Assembly: GCA_013365325.1 (NCBI GenBank)
Contig: JABVXV010000010.1
Span: forward strand, 186,001 to 250,000
Origin: Dipetalonema caudispina
Lineage: Eukaryota; Nematoda; Chromadorea; Rhabditida; Onchocercidae
Direction of reading: 5' to 3'
Length of the DNA: 64,000 nucleotides
The notes beneath the pieces were generated by a model. It did no database searches, was not told the origin of the DNA, and saw nothing but the letters and a program-made list of their open reading frames with translations. This document shows, piece after piece, positions 15,634-28,749 of the stretch; the first letter of the stretch is position 1, and the number at the start of each line of letters is the position of its first letter. Both the position numbers and the translations under genes were made by a program.

Positions 15634-18600
15634 ATGATGCTAATTAAGCCTGCTGTCTTATTTCTGGCATTTATCGTTGCTGTACGCACTTTACAAAATC
15701 CTCTCATTTCTGCACCTTTCGATAATTTTCGCATCGAATGTGCTAAATCCTCAGGTACTTGGAGAATCAATAATCCCTATGTTCAAAACTATTCAGCATA
15801 ATTGATAAATATAATTGTTTTTATTGTAATAAAACAAAAGTAAGTCAGGTGCCGTAAGAATCAGCGTACGAATGGTCGGCTCACAAGGTTTCATTCGGCA
15901 GGATATCGTATTCGTAATTGTTTGCGAGCGAGTCGACGAGGTTTGTTTAACATCGCAGAACAAATAATCGCTGTTTTTTTCTTCCTGTATTTTGAGGTCT
16001 TTTGACCGTTCTTTAGAAGTCATAATTATAAACTGATGTATCAACAAGTTAGAAACTTGATAATTAAGTTAATTACAGCTATATCCATGGCGTGATGTTC
16101 CTACAGGCATTGTGGAATTGGAACGAGAAGACTGCTACTACAGTCATTTGTTCGATCCAATTGTGGATACAGAATCACTGTACACATGTCGACCGCGAGA
16201 ATACATATCTGGTATTACTCGGCTATCGGACACTAGGTAAAGCTAACGCTGTTAAAAGAAGTAATAACCATTTCCAGGTGAATAATACTTTTGGTGTATT
16301 ATCATTTCGTATTGTAGGATACAGGTGTTGTGTTGTCGTTTACGAACACGAGATGAAGCGAACTGTAGAGAGAAAGAGTTCACTAAACCTATTGGATTTG
16401 ATCCGCGAACGGAAATATATTATCGCAAGCAGCTTATCAATTCCATTGCTGTTGAAGGTCACAATTATAGAGTGCGATTCTGCGATCTAACTCCAAGAGC
16501 TATCGGTCTGTTGTACTTTAAAAAAAGTCTTGCAATTTCGATAGCTTTGACTAACGTATCTGATAAATTTCCAAACCTTAAACTTTTAAATGAAAATGTA
16601 GCCTTTTTCAAGATCATATTCGAGTTTATGCATGTTTATATTCAAGGTTTAATCTACGGCGACTTACCTGTGACAACTACTATCACCACCGAAACTCCAA
16701 ACCAGGAATATGCTTCAGAAACAGAAAGAGATATATTGAATACAACAACTAGGAGGAAGGCATACACAACAAATGGTTTGTTTGATAATTCATTTATGGA
16801 AATTGATTATTTTTAGGAAGCCTAGATAATTTGTAAAGCTGGACCATATATAAAATTGTTGAACTTGTTGGGTGAACTTTCCAATTACCCACAATTATAA
16901 CATTTAGGACGTCCGACATCGCAAGCTGCGACATCATCAACAACCAATCAGATTATCCAAATATTTCGACCGAGTTCTTTGTACAACTTTGAAGAAAAGC
17001 AGAATACGCGGAATATGAGCACCCTTTCACCAACTAAAAACCATCATTCTCAAGGTAACAATTCACAATTTTTTATCTAGAATTCATAAATGATCGGAAA
17101 AATATTGTAGCAGAATTTGTGGTTTAAGATTATTCAGCGTCAGAGTGGGGTTTTCTTAAGATTAACATATAAGCGATACGATAAGTTGAGTATCCAAAAT
17201 CAACACAAGTTTATGATTGCTGCATGTTGTGGAGTGCAGGCATATTTGCAAAAACCTGCCGAAAGGAAAAAGGTGCGAATCATTGACAAAGTAATTGCAG
17301 CAAAAATAACATTCTGCATTATTTTGCAGCATTCTCCATAATTCCTACGAAACTGAGGTTTAAAGATTGTGTTGATTATCATGACAAATAGTTTCGTTGA
17401 GAATTATTTCTGGTTTCCAGCTTTAGATTTCTTTCTATAATTTGAAATTTTTAAATTATTCATGGTTTCTGACTAACAGATATCGAGTCATCGTTAAAAG
17501 TGCAACGAACGTCTGGAGGGAAATTCTCAACTGTCACGGATACAGTTGCCAAAGAAAGGGGTCGAAGTACCAACTGGTGAGCTTTTGATTTGATTTTATT
17601 AATAAACCATTAGACTGTCTGTTACAACTTATGATAATAAATAATATATCATAATGTTATTTGTGACAACAGTATCTCGTTATCTTTTTTTGTGCAATAG
17701 TGACGCCACGTCCAAGAAATTAAAACTTTGTACATCGAGCAAATTAAATGAAAAATAATATTTGTTCCACGTGTAAATATTCTTCTCACTAAGTGTAAAT
17801 TTCAGGATGACTAATGAAATAAGAAAGCAGAACTTCGCAGTACCCATCGCTTCTTTCATCCCAACAAGCATTACGCAGGTTGTTGTATTTTATGAATGAA
17901 ATTTTGAAATTTTTTGAAGACAAGTTTCAATGAAAAAAATTGTATTTAAAATAGCTAAAGGTAGGATATAATACTGTAATGATAATACTATATCACAATT
18001 ACAGAATCATTCTATTGCATCCAAAGAAAAAATCGTTTCAAGTGATCGTACTCGTCCAATAACGACATTATCTTACTTTGCTACATCATCACTACATACC
18101 ACAACTTCTGCATCACTAATTCTTCTGAAACCTTTAAGCTCTAAAACACATACTGAAGTTACATCACGAAGCAGGGTAAGTTTTTCTTTCTGATTAGTGA
18201 TAAATTATAATCCTTTTCAAAAAAAGTTGGTTTAGTTTTTGAACTTGTTCACAATACTTTTCCAACATCTAGTTTTCTGACTCATCCTAATGAGAGCCTT
18301 TACATCTTTACCGTGTTACCTATTTAAAATTTAGGATTTGCACGATATTATATCCATCAACATTTTTATTCAGATTTTAGAATTTTGAACTAGATTTCGG
18401 ATCAAAATTTTTTAATTTTGCCTTTTCAATGGAGGACTTTAAACTTATGACAATGATTTCCAATTTAAACAGCCTACAACGAAAACAAGTACAAGGCGAC
18501 GGATGAAACAGACATTGAGTCCGACCATTTCCACCGCTCCGTTTATGACTACGCCGCAATCAACGACGATATCAGCCCGTATTATAGAACTTGAGCATAC

Positions 18601-21196
18601 AACAAAAAGCTCTTCTTTATCCAGTGATCAACCTCATAATGGTTCTTCTAGTGGGGTACACATCGATGAAGAAACGAAATATTCTCCATTCGAGAACAAG
18701 AACAATAATCCTTCGCATGATAATGAGGTTAAATAATTTTAGGAACAATTTTATGGAGTTGAAATGAGTTTAAAAATTTTAAGCTGAGTTTACAGCTGAA
18801 AGATTTTGATTTGTTTTTAATGAGATGTAACTGTAAATTATTCAGGCTTTTGAATCAGATTCTTCGCTTCTTCTTACCTCAACTAATCCTTTCGATATGA
18901 CCACATCAGTGGAAAACGGCGATTTTTCATATAAAATTTCGAACGAAATTCGTCGTACTCCAATTAAATCACGTTAGTTTTTACCATTTTGACTTTTAAT
19001 TTATACTTCATATCTTTTTAATAGTAATTTATAAAATAATTTAGAAAAGAAATGTCAATGAATATATTGAAAATTTTCGGAAAAAAAATAATCATCATGT
19101 ATTTTACCTTTGTAAACTGTTAAGCTCGGAAACAAGTTGAAGTCGCATATAGTGAATTCAAAGATTTCACAAACAAGCAAACGAACAAGGTGGACCACGA
19201 ATTTAACTTCCCATCGTTTGGAGATGAAAATACCGGTTGCTTATTAATCATTCTATAAATATACCTAGTTTAAATTTGTTATTTTGAAATAAAAAATTTC
19301 ATATACTACAACCTACTTGATATGCAAGTATCTTGATAAAAGAACATTCTAATTCTGCAAAAAAATTCATAATCTTCGGCAGTTGAATGAAATATAGATA
19401 TCTATCAACTGATAAAATAATAAGAAAGATATTACAGAAGATAATGGTTTGGATTACGCTGAATATGACCTCCCGATGAAAAAATCTGCTGATGGTAGTC
19501 GTACATATGTACCAGAAAATCAAGAACCACTGATTGCACCATTAGGTGTGAAACAAGTCTTCGATCATTCTAATTCCTAAGAAGAATTTTCTGTAGGAAA
19601 GTGTGAAAATTTCTTAGCTAATACTTAGTAGTTAGAACTACAAACTTTTTTTATTACTGATAATGAAATAATACTTTGATAGCAGTCGTATATGATGTGG
19701 ATAAACAGAATAATGTTTCCGGAAATGCAAAGAGAAAGAAGAAGAAAGTTCAGAAACATAGTGAGGGAAGCGATCAAGAACAGAAAGATGGTGAGGAGCA
19801 ATTTGAAAGTAATAATAATAATTTTGAATGCGGAATTAAGTATATGTTTTATTTTTCTTTGGCTTCTGCAATTTTTTTGGATATGCAACATCTCTTTCAT
19901 TATATGAGGAGAAAGCAGTGACCATTGATATTTAAGCTTATCATGGATATTTGCTTAGCTGTAACTAAACTGAATTTTTTTAAAAAGTGGATTTGAGTGC
20001 TGTGAATGCTGGAATTTGGTAGAATTCGAACTCGTAATAAGATCTGATTTAATTCTGAAAAAATATTTTAAGTAGACAGTAGCCAAGTTATGTGTTAAGA
20101 GGAAGTGCTCATTGCATGAACGACAAAGACTAGTGTCTGATTTGAAGTTAGTTAAAATTTGTGAAAGTTACTTATCACGAATATATTAATTCTGTCTTCG
20201 TCCAGAGATATCTTTCCTTCGCTTGGGAATGATATTCATCAAAATATGGGGTAGATAACTTCAACGTAGATGGAATCATCAGTCATCATTTTATTCATTG
20301 AAATTATCAGTGCAGACATCGAGCATTAATCTTAAAGTTATGTTTCTAAAGTTTAATTTACAAAATTGCAGATGTCAGCAGGGAGTTGCTGCCAATGAAT
20401 GATGATGAGGTTAATTTAATTCCAATGGATGTGTATACTCCATCTTCGGTGAAGCCATCCTCAACAGTACCAAGTGAACAAGATGATTTGAAATTTCCTA
20501 CCACGGTTAAATATCCTATTAAATCTTAATTTCGTTTCAATTAAGAAATTCAATTGTTTAATTTGGATCGATTCCATAAGAATCTAAAATTGGAGAGCTT
20601 TCAATCCACTTTAGATATTTCCTTCATTTCCGTATACTATACCGTTTTTAAATAGTAACTGCGATCACACAGCTGCTGTGTTCTCAACTGCTGTATATTT
20701 CAGAGCTTCAGTCAGACTGATCTGGAGAAGACTGAAGAAGACGTCTACGATCCAGCGAAATTCTATCGTACACCACCGCCGAAACGCCCAACTCAGACAG
20801 AAAAAGGTTGATTTGAGAAAGTTTGAGTTTTTCTCCAATAGATTAATGTGAAAAGGATGTGTGCAAGCACTATTAATAAGTTAAATTAATAAACTTTTAA
20901 ATTTTAATGGACATTTCAGTAAAAAGGCATAATCTCAATGTCACAATTTTATTTGTTGAAAATTTCCGAAATAATCGCGACGAATTTGTAGTTATAACAT
21001 GATATTTGCAGTGCTAACCTTCTGCACAAAGGACATAGCAATTCGTGATCGATACAATTTAGTGATTGCTTGTGGTAGTGAAACAGAAATTTGGCAACCA
21101 TTTCGGTGTCCGAAAGGAAGTGAATGCTTCTTTTCATCTGATTCCACTTATCGGATCTGTTGTGCTGTGGCCGAACCTGTTCGCTATGCTCAATGA
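15634..21196 (+). CDS. Secreted Ser/Thr-rich protein with N- and C-terminal cysteine modules, unrecognised
   Basis: Sixteen exons: 15634-15754, 16107-16236, 16318-16505, 16647-16775, 16908-17054, 17480-17576, 17806-17878, 18005-18175, 18473-18727, 18846-18972, 19125-19235, 19438-19545, 19683-19808, 20372-20505, 20704-20806, 21012-21196. Total 2205 nt, in frame throughout, 734 residues. The start ATGATG follows TACTTGCAG by two bases, fitting a spliced-leader acceptor, and encodes a signal peptide (MMLIKPAVLFLAFIVAVRT). An N-terminal module of about 140 residues has seven Cys including an adjacent pair (VLCCRLR). The middle, about 450 residues, is rich in Ser/Thr with charged and Lys-rich patches (AKRKKKKVQK). 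The C-terminal 60 residues have six Cys including ICCAVAEP. No transmembrane segment follows, so secretion to matrix or cuticle surface is inferred, with a mucin-like middle. I do not recognise the family; it may be nematode-specific. Confidence 0.82.
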
Positions 21197-23960
21197 TTAA
21201 AAAGCCTCGTGTAATTTATTAAATTCATCAAATTTACTTTTGTTGACGTAATATTGCAGCACTGTTATTTCATTTCATTCATCTACTTCAATCATTTTTT
21301 CTAAGAATGGTACTAATTTTTAATTTGGTATCTACAATTTCATTTGACATTTTCAAACAATTACTAATAACCATTCGAAACTTCAGAACTTTTTTCTCGG
21401 TATTATATGCTATTTAATCTCATTTTATTCCTATTTTAAGTTTTCCTTTTCATCTATTCATTTGTTACCTTTTTTTTCTTTAATTCGGTGCTATTTCAAA
21501 TTCATACGATAAACTAAGCTTCGAAGTACTAATTATTAATAATATTCCATATACACTGCTAACGGATTTTTATCTTGTTTTTAAATTGATTTTACCGGAT
21601 GAATTTCAACGAGTGTCATATTCATTCTTAAGCTATGTCCATAAAATATTGCTAACGGACTCTTACATCACATCTTTTATATTATCAAAAAATTTTTATC
21701 ATTTATTTAAAACACCCTTGCTTTCTCTTCAAAGTAATGAAACAGCAAAATTTGAGATACTGTCGTAGGATGCTAAAGTGTTAGAAAAAAAAGTCGATGA
21801 AAAATCTTAATTTCAATTCATTTTTGAGAATATTGATTGGAATTGTTAGTTTAAGCAAACGCAATAGCATCTTACAGTAAATAATAAAGTTCATAAAAGT
21901 TTTAATCAACAGATGACCAATAAAGAGATAAACAAAATATCATGATGAATTATCAGAATTAAGTAAGGTAGGCTTATCGGTCCTTGTAAAATATACATGA
22001 AGGGAAATGCAATGATTTTTATGTTGTCCGGAAAAGATTTACTAGAACTTCTTTAACAAAATACCGGATTTTCATGCATAGACCGTGCAATATGTCATTA
22101 CTAGACTTCTCATGTATCAATCAACACGGTACAATTGCACTATTCCACAAAAATTATCAGTGAATTAATACAGTCTATGGGAAGCAAGGATTTATCCAAT
22201 AATGTGTTAAAAAGAAAGGGAAAATTATCACAGCATGATAATATTTCGACAACGTCATTTCACAATCTTATATTTAGCAGATGAAAATAATTTGAAACAA
22301 AAGATATATGAGAATGAGGCTATCAAATTGTAATTCAAAAAATTAGGAAATCAATGAGTAATAGTTAATGAGATAAATCAATGTATTTTATGTGTAATCA
22401 CAAGTTATGACTTTCATCAACCTTACATGTAATTTCAAATTTTATTTGAAGAAAACTGTTATCTACATAAACGGTCATCTCGTTAAAATTAGCATAATTA
22501 ATAAGATATCATCAACATTGCTGGATCAAAAATAGAAGTTTTAGGTAACAATAATTGAAAATTAAATTTGGAATTGCGTATAAATGAGTAGGAATGTATT
22601 CTTTGTACTTCCTTTACTTCCAATATTATGGTACAGTTGTCTATATAGCGCGACAGAAACGCCATTTTAAAAGTTCCACTATTTGATTCTCATGCTTTCT
22701 GCAAATGAATGTTGTTGGATTGCATTGGCAAAAACAGTAATTTCAATTGCTTGACAATATTTTTTTATAACTCACATCAATAGCACTACTAAATCATACG
22801 AGACTTGGAAAATAAACTTGTGAAATGACGTTTAATGCGAAATTTGCCTATCGTAAGATGATCTACGCGTTATTACATTGCTCGGAAAAAAAAAAAAAAG
22901 AAAATGAAATGTAGTAGCGTCACTACAAATTCCAATTAAATTATTAATGTTTTGGTCCTCATATTTTCAATCTCAACCAAGAAATTTAAGAAGTATTTTG
23001 CTTATTTGAGATTATTTTAATTACAGGAATGTCTGATTTTCACATGGAATTGAATATGCATATTTACGTTTGTACTGATCCATGGAAGTACTTACAAGCT
23101 CAAATCACACTGACCAAATAAAGTTATGTTTTAATTAAGTTTAATCACTATCGTATTTCAATATAAAAATGTTTAAAAAATTCCAATGTATAACGAAATT
23201 TTGGAATCGTATTTGTTAAGTATGTATGTTGAAATCTTATATATTGATGCGATGTGTTTAAAATAGTGAAACCTTCACATGTTCACATTTTTCCAAAATT
23301 TATGAAATTTTTATATGCAACAAAAAAAAAAAAGACGAAAAGCTTCCATCAGTTTCCATTGCTCCTATTAGAAATAACTGATAAATGAAAGAACGAAATG
23401 ATAGTATTAACTGATAATGTTATAAGATAATTATAAAGGATTGAAATAATCTGAATTAAGATTATTTTTGTGTAATCTCAAGATTTTCATGAGTTATGTT
23501 GAAGGCCCATAACATATTACATTATAATATGTAATCAAAAAATTATTTGATTTGAATTTTTAACAAAATTTGTTAGAACAAAAAGTTGCGGAAACGAGGA
23601 ATGAGTGCGTACATAAAATGAATATGAAAAAAATGTTTTTTTAAGCAGTTTGCTTTCAGAATATAAGGAAAAAATAAGTTGACATTTGGGAAGTTTGCTT
23701 GTGAAGAGGTAAAATATTTGTCGCAGATCTTTTGTTAGAAGTTTATCGATCAATTAGTTGAGACTAGATTAAATGAAATATTTAAAAGATTAACAATTAG
23801 TATCGTTAACCTCTTTCTAGGATCCGTACCACTAGAAAATGTACCAGCAATACTAATGCAGTACGTATGGTACTGTCGGGTCAGATAGCGTCGTTGATCC
23901 TAACAGAAAATTTGTTCAATTGGAATATTAGGGAATTACGGCATTTTAAAATTAATTCTG
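21197..23960. other. Intergenic DNA, nothing supported
   Basis: 3' flank of the secreted-protein gene and upstream flank of ift-20. Very AT-rich with A-runs (22888-22901, 23320-23332). I see no exon, tRNA or repeat family. Confidence 0.5.
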
Positions 23961-23971
23961 TTGACTAGAGC

Positions 23972-23985
23972 GTTTCCAAGGTAAC
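23972..23985 (+). promoter_or_regulatory. X-box (RFX / DAF-19 binding site) of ift-20
   Basis: GTTTCCAAGGTAAC fits all 14 positions of the nematode X-box consensus RYYNYYWWRRNRAC. It ends 175 bp before the ift-20 ATG, in the usual window for ciliary genes. In C. elegans DAF-19 activates intraflagellar transport genes through such sites. Confidence 0.85.
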
Positions 23986-24160
23986 GGGACAGCTTATTCT
24001 CATTGATCCTTTTTTTCATTTTTGTAAAAATCGTTAATATGTAGTAGTGTTGCAACTCATCTGAATTATGTAGCAAATTTATGTTTTAGATGAATTAATT
24101 TATTGCAACTTTTTAGGTCTACCGTGATTTTAGTGCTGTGATTTCTGGTAAAAGGAATAA

Positions 24161-25153
24161 ATGGCAGATGAAGCATTGGTGAAAGCTGGCTTATATGTCG
24201 ATGCTTACAACAAAATACGCCTTTTGCAGCCAGGTAATTCGCAAGTCAGATTTTTTATGAAATCAAATTTTCGATCTTATCGATATGATACCTGTGATGA
24301 TTTGTGAACTAGCTCTGATATATTATCATATAGATATATATGAACATCACTGATAAAAGCTAGATTATGTGACTATAGAAATATGTTATTTTTAGATGTT
24401 GCGGATACTTCTAATGAACTTGTTGAAGAAGCAAAAGAAATTGTGGATAAATTGAACACTTTCAGTGATGCTACAGAAGCAATCTTCAAAGCATTTGATG
24501 GAGTAAGATTTTGATAAGTGTATTGTGATGCTGACATTATTGTAGAAAGCAGTGAAATATTATATGTTTTGTTTAATTTTAGTTAGCAATAACCGTGGAA
24601 GGTGAAAAAATTCGTGCGATATCAACCAGAAATGCTTTGAAAACCGTAGACAAGGAACACATTGCCGATGAACAACAATTGCAAGTCTGTTAATAAGAAT
24701 TTCTTCGTTTTGAACATCCTTTTTATTTCAAATTGAGAATTGTATGTTAGAACTTGAACAGTCCTTGCATGTATATTTTATAAAAAAAAAAAAGAGAAGG
24801 CCATATCTGCTTGTCTAAATTCTTCAATTTCAAACTTAACGATCGAATTGCTTTTGTAATTTTAACAAATTCATAATTCAACTTGATTTAGAATAGAAGC
24901 ATCCGCTTTTAATATTTTACTTTAAAATATATAGTTCTTAATCTTATCTTTCGCACTTTTCAAATTTATCTGTTTTTCAAATACTGATCATTTCAAAGAA
25001 GATGTGCTAGAGAATTATTAAACGAGGAATTTTTTGCAGATTCTTATCCGAGAACGTGAATTAGAGCTAGAAAGATTGCACGTTGAATTAGAAAGTACTC
25101 AAAGACAAGAATACGCCCTGAAAGAATATTTGCAGAAATTTTTATCACCATAA
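24161..25153 (+). CDS. ift-20: Intraflagellar transport protein 20 (IFT20)
   Basis: IFT-B complex subunit that moves cargo along the ciliary axoneme and, in vertebrates, sorts ciliary membrane proteins at the Golgi. Four exons: 24161-24233, 24396-24502, 24583-24684, 25040-25153; 396 nt, 131 residues, close to the 132 of human IFT20. It aligns over its whole length: GLYVDAYNKIRLLQPDV, then EEAKEIVDKLNTF, then EKIRAISTRNALKTVDKE, then a C-terminal coiled coil (LIRERELELERLHVELEST) ending LKEYLQKFLSP. A likely spliced-leader acceptor (CAACTTTTTAG, ending 24116) gives a 5' UTR of about 44 nt. Regulation is indicated by the X-box at 23972-23985. In nematodes the only ciliated cells are sensory neurons, so expression there is expected. 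Confidence 0.95.
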
Positions 25154-27335
25154 ATCTTCCATCTGTACGAAGTGATACATGATTTTTAATTATATGATAA
25201 GATGCATTTCACTTGTTCCTCTCAAAGATTTAATTTGGTTGGAAGAAGCAACCATTTCTTTTTCTCAAATCTTTTCCAATCGCTTATTTCCTAACGTCGA
25301 TTAACAAATCATCTCTATCATTTGGTATACAGACGACATTCTGTACCACAATTTTCATCGTTAATTTTATGATTATGGTAGCTTTGGCATTTTTTTCCTG
25401 AGTGAAACAAATGTGATTTTTCATTCAGGAAGAAAATGGACGAAACTCCTCATTTAATTCAAAAGTTCCTAAATTCTAATTCGTCAATCAAAATGTGGAA
25501 ATTGAATCAGCAACCTGGTTCTTGGTTTTACTCAGTACATTTGCTTTTATGAATTAGAAATATGCAGTTTTTTTAAAACTATTTTTACCTTGATTTCAAT
25601 TTTTTTCTACATGGAAGAGAAAGGATAAAGTACATTTGTTATAATCGCACACAAATACACTTAGAATGGTTTATACAATGATAATTGCTTACAATTTGGA
25701 TAGTAATACTTGTACTCCTGGGATATGGCTCATTTCTAATTTAATTAGTCGACTCCAGAATTTAGGCCAAATGAATTGTCTTGGTTTTCAATTTCCGGAT
25801 AATCATAACTTTTTAGAACGTTCAAATGGAAACTATTTACTCAGGAGATTAGGTTTCACTTCATGTAGAAAGTGTTTACAATGAATTTTTAGAACTGATA
25901 GCGAAACTGAAATGAGGAACTCTACAATAACCCAAACAACCTTAAAATCTAATAACCGATCATAGATAAAGCGCTATTGAAAACTTTGGAGAAATTAAAA
26001 TAAAGTGTTAAATTAATGGAACGAACCGAAGTAATGCAAGCCTATTTTAGATTAAACAAACAAGAAACAGTTGTGCAACAACTGAGGTGTTGAAGATGCA
26101 CTGCATAAAGCTTAAACATAGCAACAAGGATGAAATAAAGCAGTCCGTCGTCTTCCAAATTGGTAATCTCGAATAATCCCGAACACAATGGACGATATTC
26201 TGCAATTGTAAGGGGATCGTTTCTACAACATACATATATGATACTTGAATTTCAAAGCTAGCATTGTTTCATTTTTGATGGTCGAGAAAGCGTGCAATGT
26301 TAATTATCTTATGTGATTAAAAAATTGAAGGGGTTGGAACCAACTACAATCAAATATACGTGAGGTGGACAGACTCGAGTAAAAGGGAATACTTTATCTA
26401 ACACTAGTTGGATATAATGCTCTTTCGCGATAAATCAATTCAACTATTTTGCACTTACCCAATTTATTTACAAAAAATAAACTCTTCGAAAGTTTAGATT
26501 TGCTTGTACTTTTTATTATTTTTTGAAATAGTTGTGGTTATGGAAAATGATGAATAGTAATGACAAAGAATCTGTCCACAAGCTGAAACACACTTGATAT
26601 GTTTAATCTATTAAATAATGAAAACAGTCAACTTAGCCAAATCATAGCACAATATATTCTTGAAAGCAACCATTAAAGGAAACAATCAGAACCAGCAACA
26701 GTCTAACCAGAGGGTAAATTAAACTTCATTGCTACTCATATCTAGAGTTTATTTCGAGGACACGGTAAAGTCAATCTATCAGATCCGCTAATTTGTTCAA
26801 ACATGCTCGACAGTGTTCTATAATCGTACACCTATTTTAAAGTACGACAGTAGAACACATCAGTTATGTGAGTTAGGGATAAGCAATGTATCTTTGCAAA
26901 ATGGTAGTCCGCAAATGCCCTCTGGATTTTCAAAATTAAAAGTTATCTTAATAAAAATTGCTGTACTAACTTGATTAATTTAACATGCAAATAAACTGAT
27001 ATACACTTAATATATTTAATATATATGGTAATGAACACAACCTTCTATAAGAAACAAATCTAATTATTGTTACTCATACAACTGTTCGTTTGAGTAAGCA
27101 TCTCGCTACAAAGCTTAAGACGATATTTTAGGATTCCATTAAAAAGAATGCTGATTAAAGAAAATTGTATAAAAAGAAAACACTAACACTAGTTATAATG
27201 GAAAAGAGAAAAAGAAACAAATAATTTAAATGTTCCTTATACATGAAAAACTCAACAAATAATCATTTCTCAAAGTTTCCGCTCCATACCACCTGTGCGA
27301 TCGATCCAGAAGCTGTTCCTGCTTTTCTTGCTCTC
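25154..27335. other. Intergenic DNA between convergent ift-20 and LITAF genes
   Basis: Holds the two 3' flanks. The frames at 25666-25884 (plus) and 26047-26235 (minus) are short and without motif. Nothing else is supported. Confidence 0.5.
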
Positions 27336-28644
27336 TTAGATCTTTTTGTAAGATCCCAGTAATATTTTACAATTAGGGCAAATGTGATTCACATCCTACA
27401 ATTAAAAACACTCTATAAAGTGATTTGAAGAGATCAAAAATTTAACCACATAAGAGTCAGGTAACCACCACTGATGAAAAAAGTTTCGGTACAAAATTTA
27501 ATTTGATATGGAAAGTAAATAAGTCAATTACCAAACAATCCTTAACGCAGAAAGGAATTAAACAGCAACCAAGCCAGCAACTGAAAAATAAAAACTATAA
27601 AGCTGAAGTTTCTTTTGCAAAATACCATACATGGATAAGGTGGATCCTAGAATTCAAGAAATTTTACATTACATAATACTCATAATGCAGCAGGCATAGC
27701 AGTATCTTTTCGATGAGTTTTTTGAAATATTATAATGTAAATTGGAAATCGTCATTTTAAATTTGAGATGAGAACAAGCTAGCACAACAGAATGAAGCAT
27801 ATTTCACTATTTATCTAGGCGTGGAATCGTCCCATTAACTCAAGTTAAGTTCGATTCGTATAATAATTTTAGGGACAAAAAGCACAAAATTATAACCCGA
27901 AAAGTAACAGTATTCCAAAAATCGTGAATGCTAGTAAACCGGCATGCGTATGTGTTTCCGTTACAATAGCTTTATTACAACTAGGACAAGTCATTGTACA
28001 AGAGCGTGGTCCAAAAATTGGCACACCAACAATAACCGGTATTGTATGTGGCTCTTGGTACATCGTGGAAGAATTTGCTGAAAAATTCAATAAGTTACTG
28101 CAAGACGCTAGAAATACAGATTATTGTCAATTTTAATTTGAATCATCAAAAACCGTGAAGTCAAGTGAACTGTCAGATAACACTAATTTTGATGCCTTTC
28201 ATGCATACAAAATATATGATAGCCGTCAACCTCATATCTTCCATAACTCACTATCACAAATGAGTAACCAGCTTTCATTCAAAATAGCTTGCTAACTAAC
28301 GTAATGTAGGATTGACAGTTTGTGGCATATATGCAGGATTACTAGATGGTTGTGGCGATGGTGGAAAAGGCCCAAATTTTTCTGTTGCTTGTGATATTCC
28401 AACATTTGTGCTTGAGTTGACTGCTGCCTCTGCAACGTTCTGGTCATTTCTGGATTAACACAGTCGATACATTTCCGGATAAATTCTATGTTCGTATTAT
28501 TGATACAATTCAACAAGATGGTTGATGTTTGAAGAGAAAATAACAAACCTTAAACTGATAAAATAAAGGAAACTTTTCAAAATGATATAACAACGAACCA
28601 TATGATGGTGGACTATTCTGGTGATTGCTTTCGGAATAATTCAT
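27336..28644 (-). CDS. LITAF-domain (LPS-induced TNF factor-like) membrane protein
   Basis: Small zinc-binding membrane-associated protein of late endosome/lysosome membranes. Five minus-strand exons: 28599-28644, 28301-28429, 27897-28077, 27532-27580, 27336-27395; 465 nt, 154 residues, the usual family size. The N-terminus is Pro-rich with a PPSY motif (NSPPSYEAAVNSS), which in LITAF/SIMPLE recruits WW-domain ubiquitin ligases. The LITAF domain has TCPSCNKAIVTE with its first CxxC, a hydrophobic segment (AGLLAFTIFGILLLFGCW) that inserts in one membrane leaflet, the Cys-rich LGCCLIPFCVKDCLDVNH, the second zinc pair HICPNC and the tail ILLGSYKKI. The second exon uses acceptor TTGCAG because only this phase yields PPSYEAAV. 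The acceptor CACTTCCAG, ending 15 nt before the ATG, fits spliced-leader addition. An upstream coding exon at about 29.9 kb cannot be excluded. Confidence 0.92.
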
Positions 28645-28676
28645 TGTTGTTCCTGGAAGTGATATAAATTAAACAG

Positions 28677-28749
28677 AACCTCTACGAATTTCCCACTACT
28701 ATGAATTAACTTGAAATTAATCCACAGTAGTGCGAAATTCGTCGAGGTT
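28677..28749. repeat. Perfectly placed 24-bp inverted repeat (hairpin), possible small-RNA precursor
   Basis: Arms 28677-28700 and 28726-28749 are reverse complements at 22 of 24 positions. The 25-nt loop contains a further ATTAA/TTAAT pairing, so the RNA folds into one 73-nt hairpin of pre-miRNA size. It lies 33 bp upstream of the LITAF ATG, in the region that would be the outron. It could be a miRNA precursor, a fold-back element or a structural signal. Confidence 0.7.

Noticed and set aside
17117..17341. 74-codon plus-strand frame in intron 5 of the secreted-protein gene
   Set aside because: The exons on both sides join in phase without it, and it has no acceptor and donor pair.
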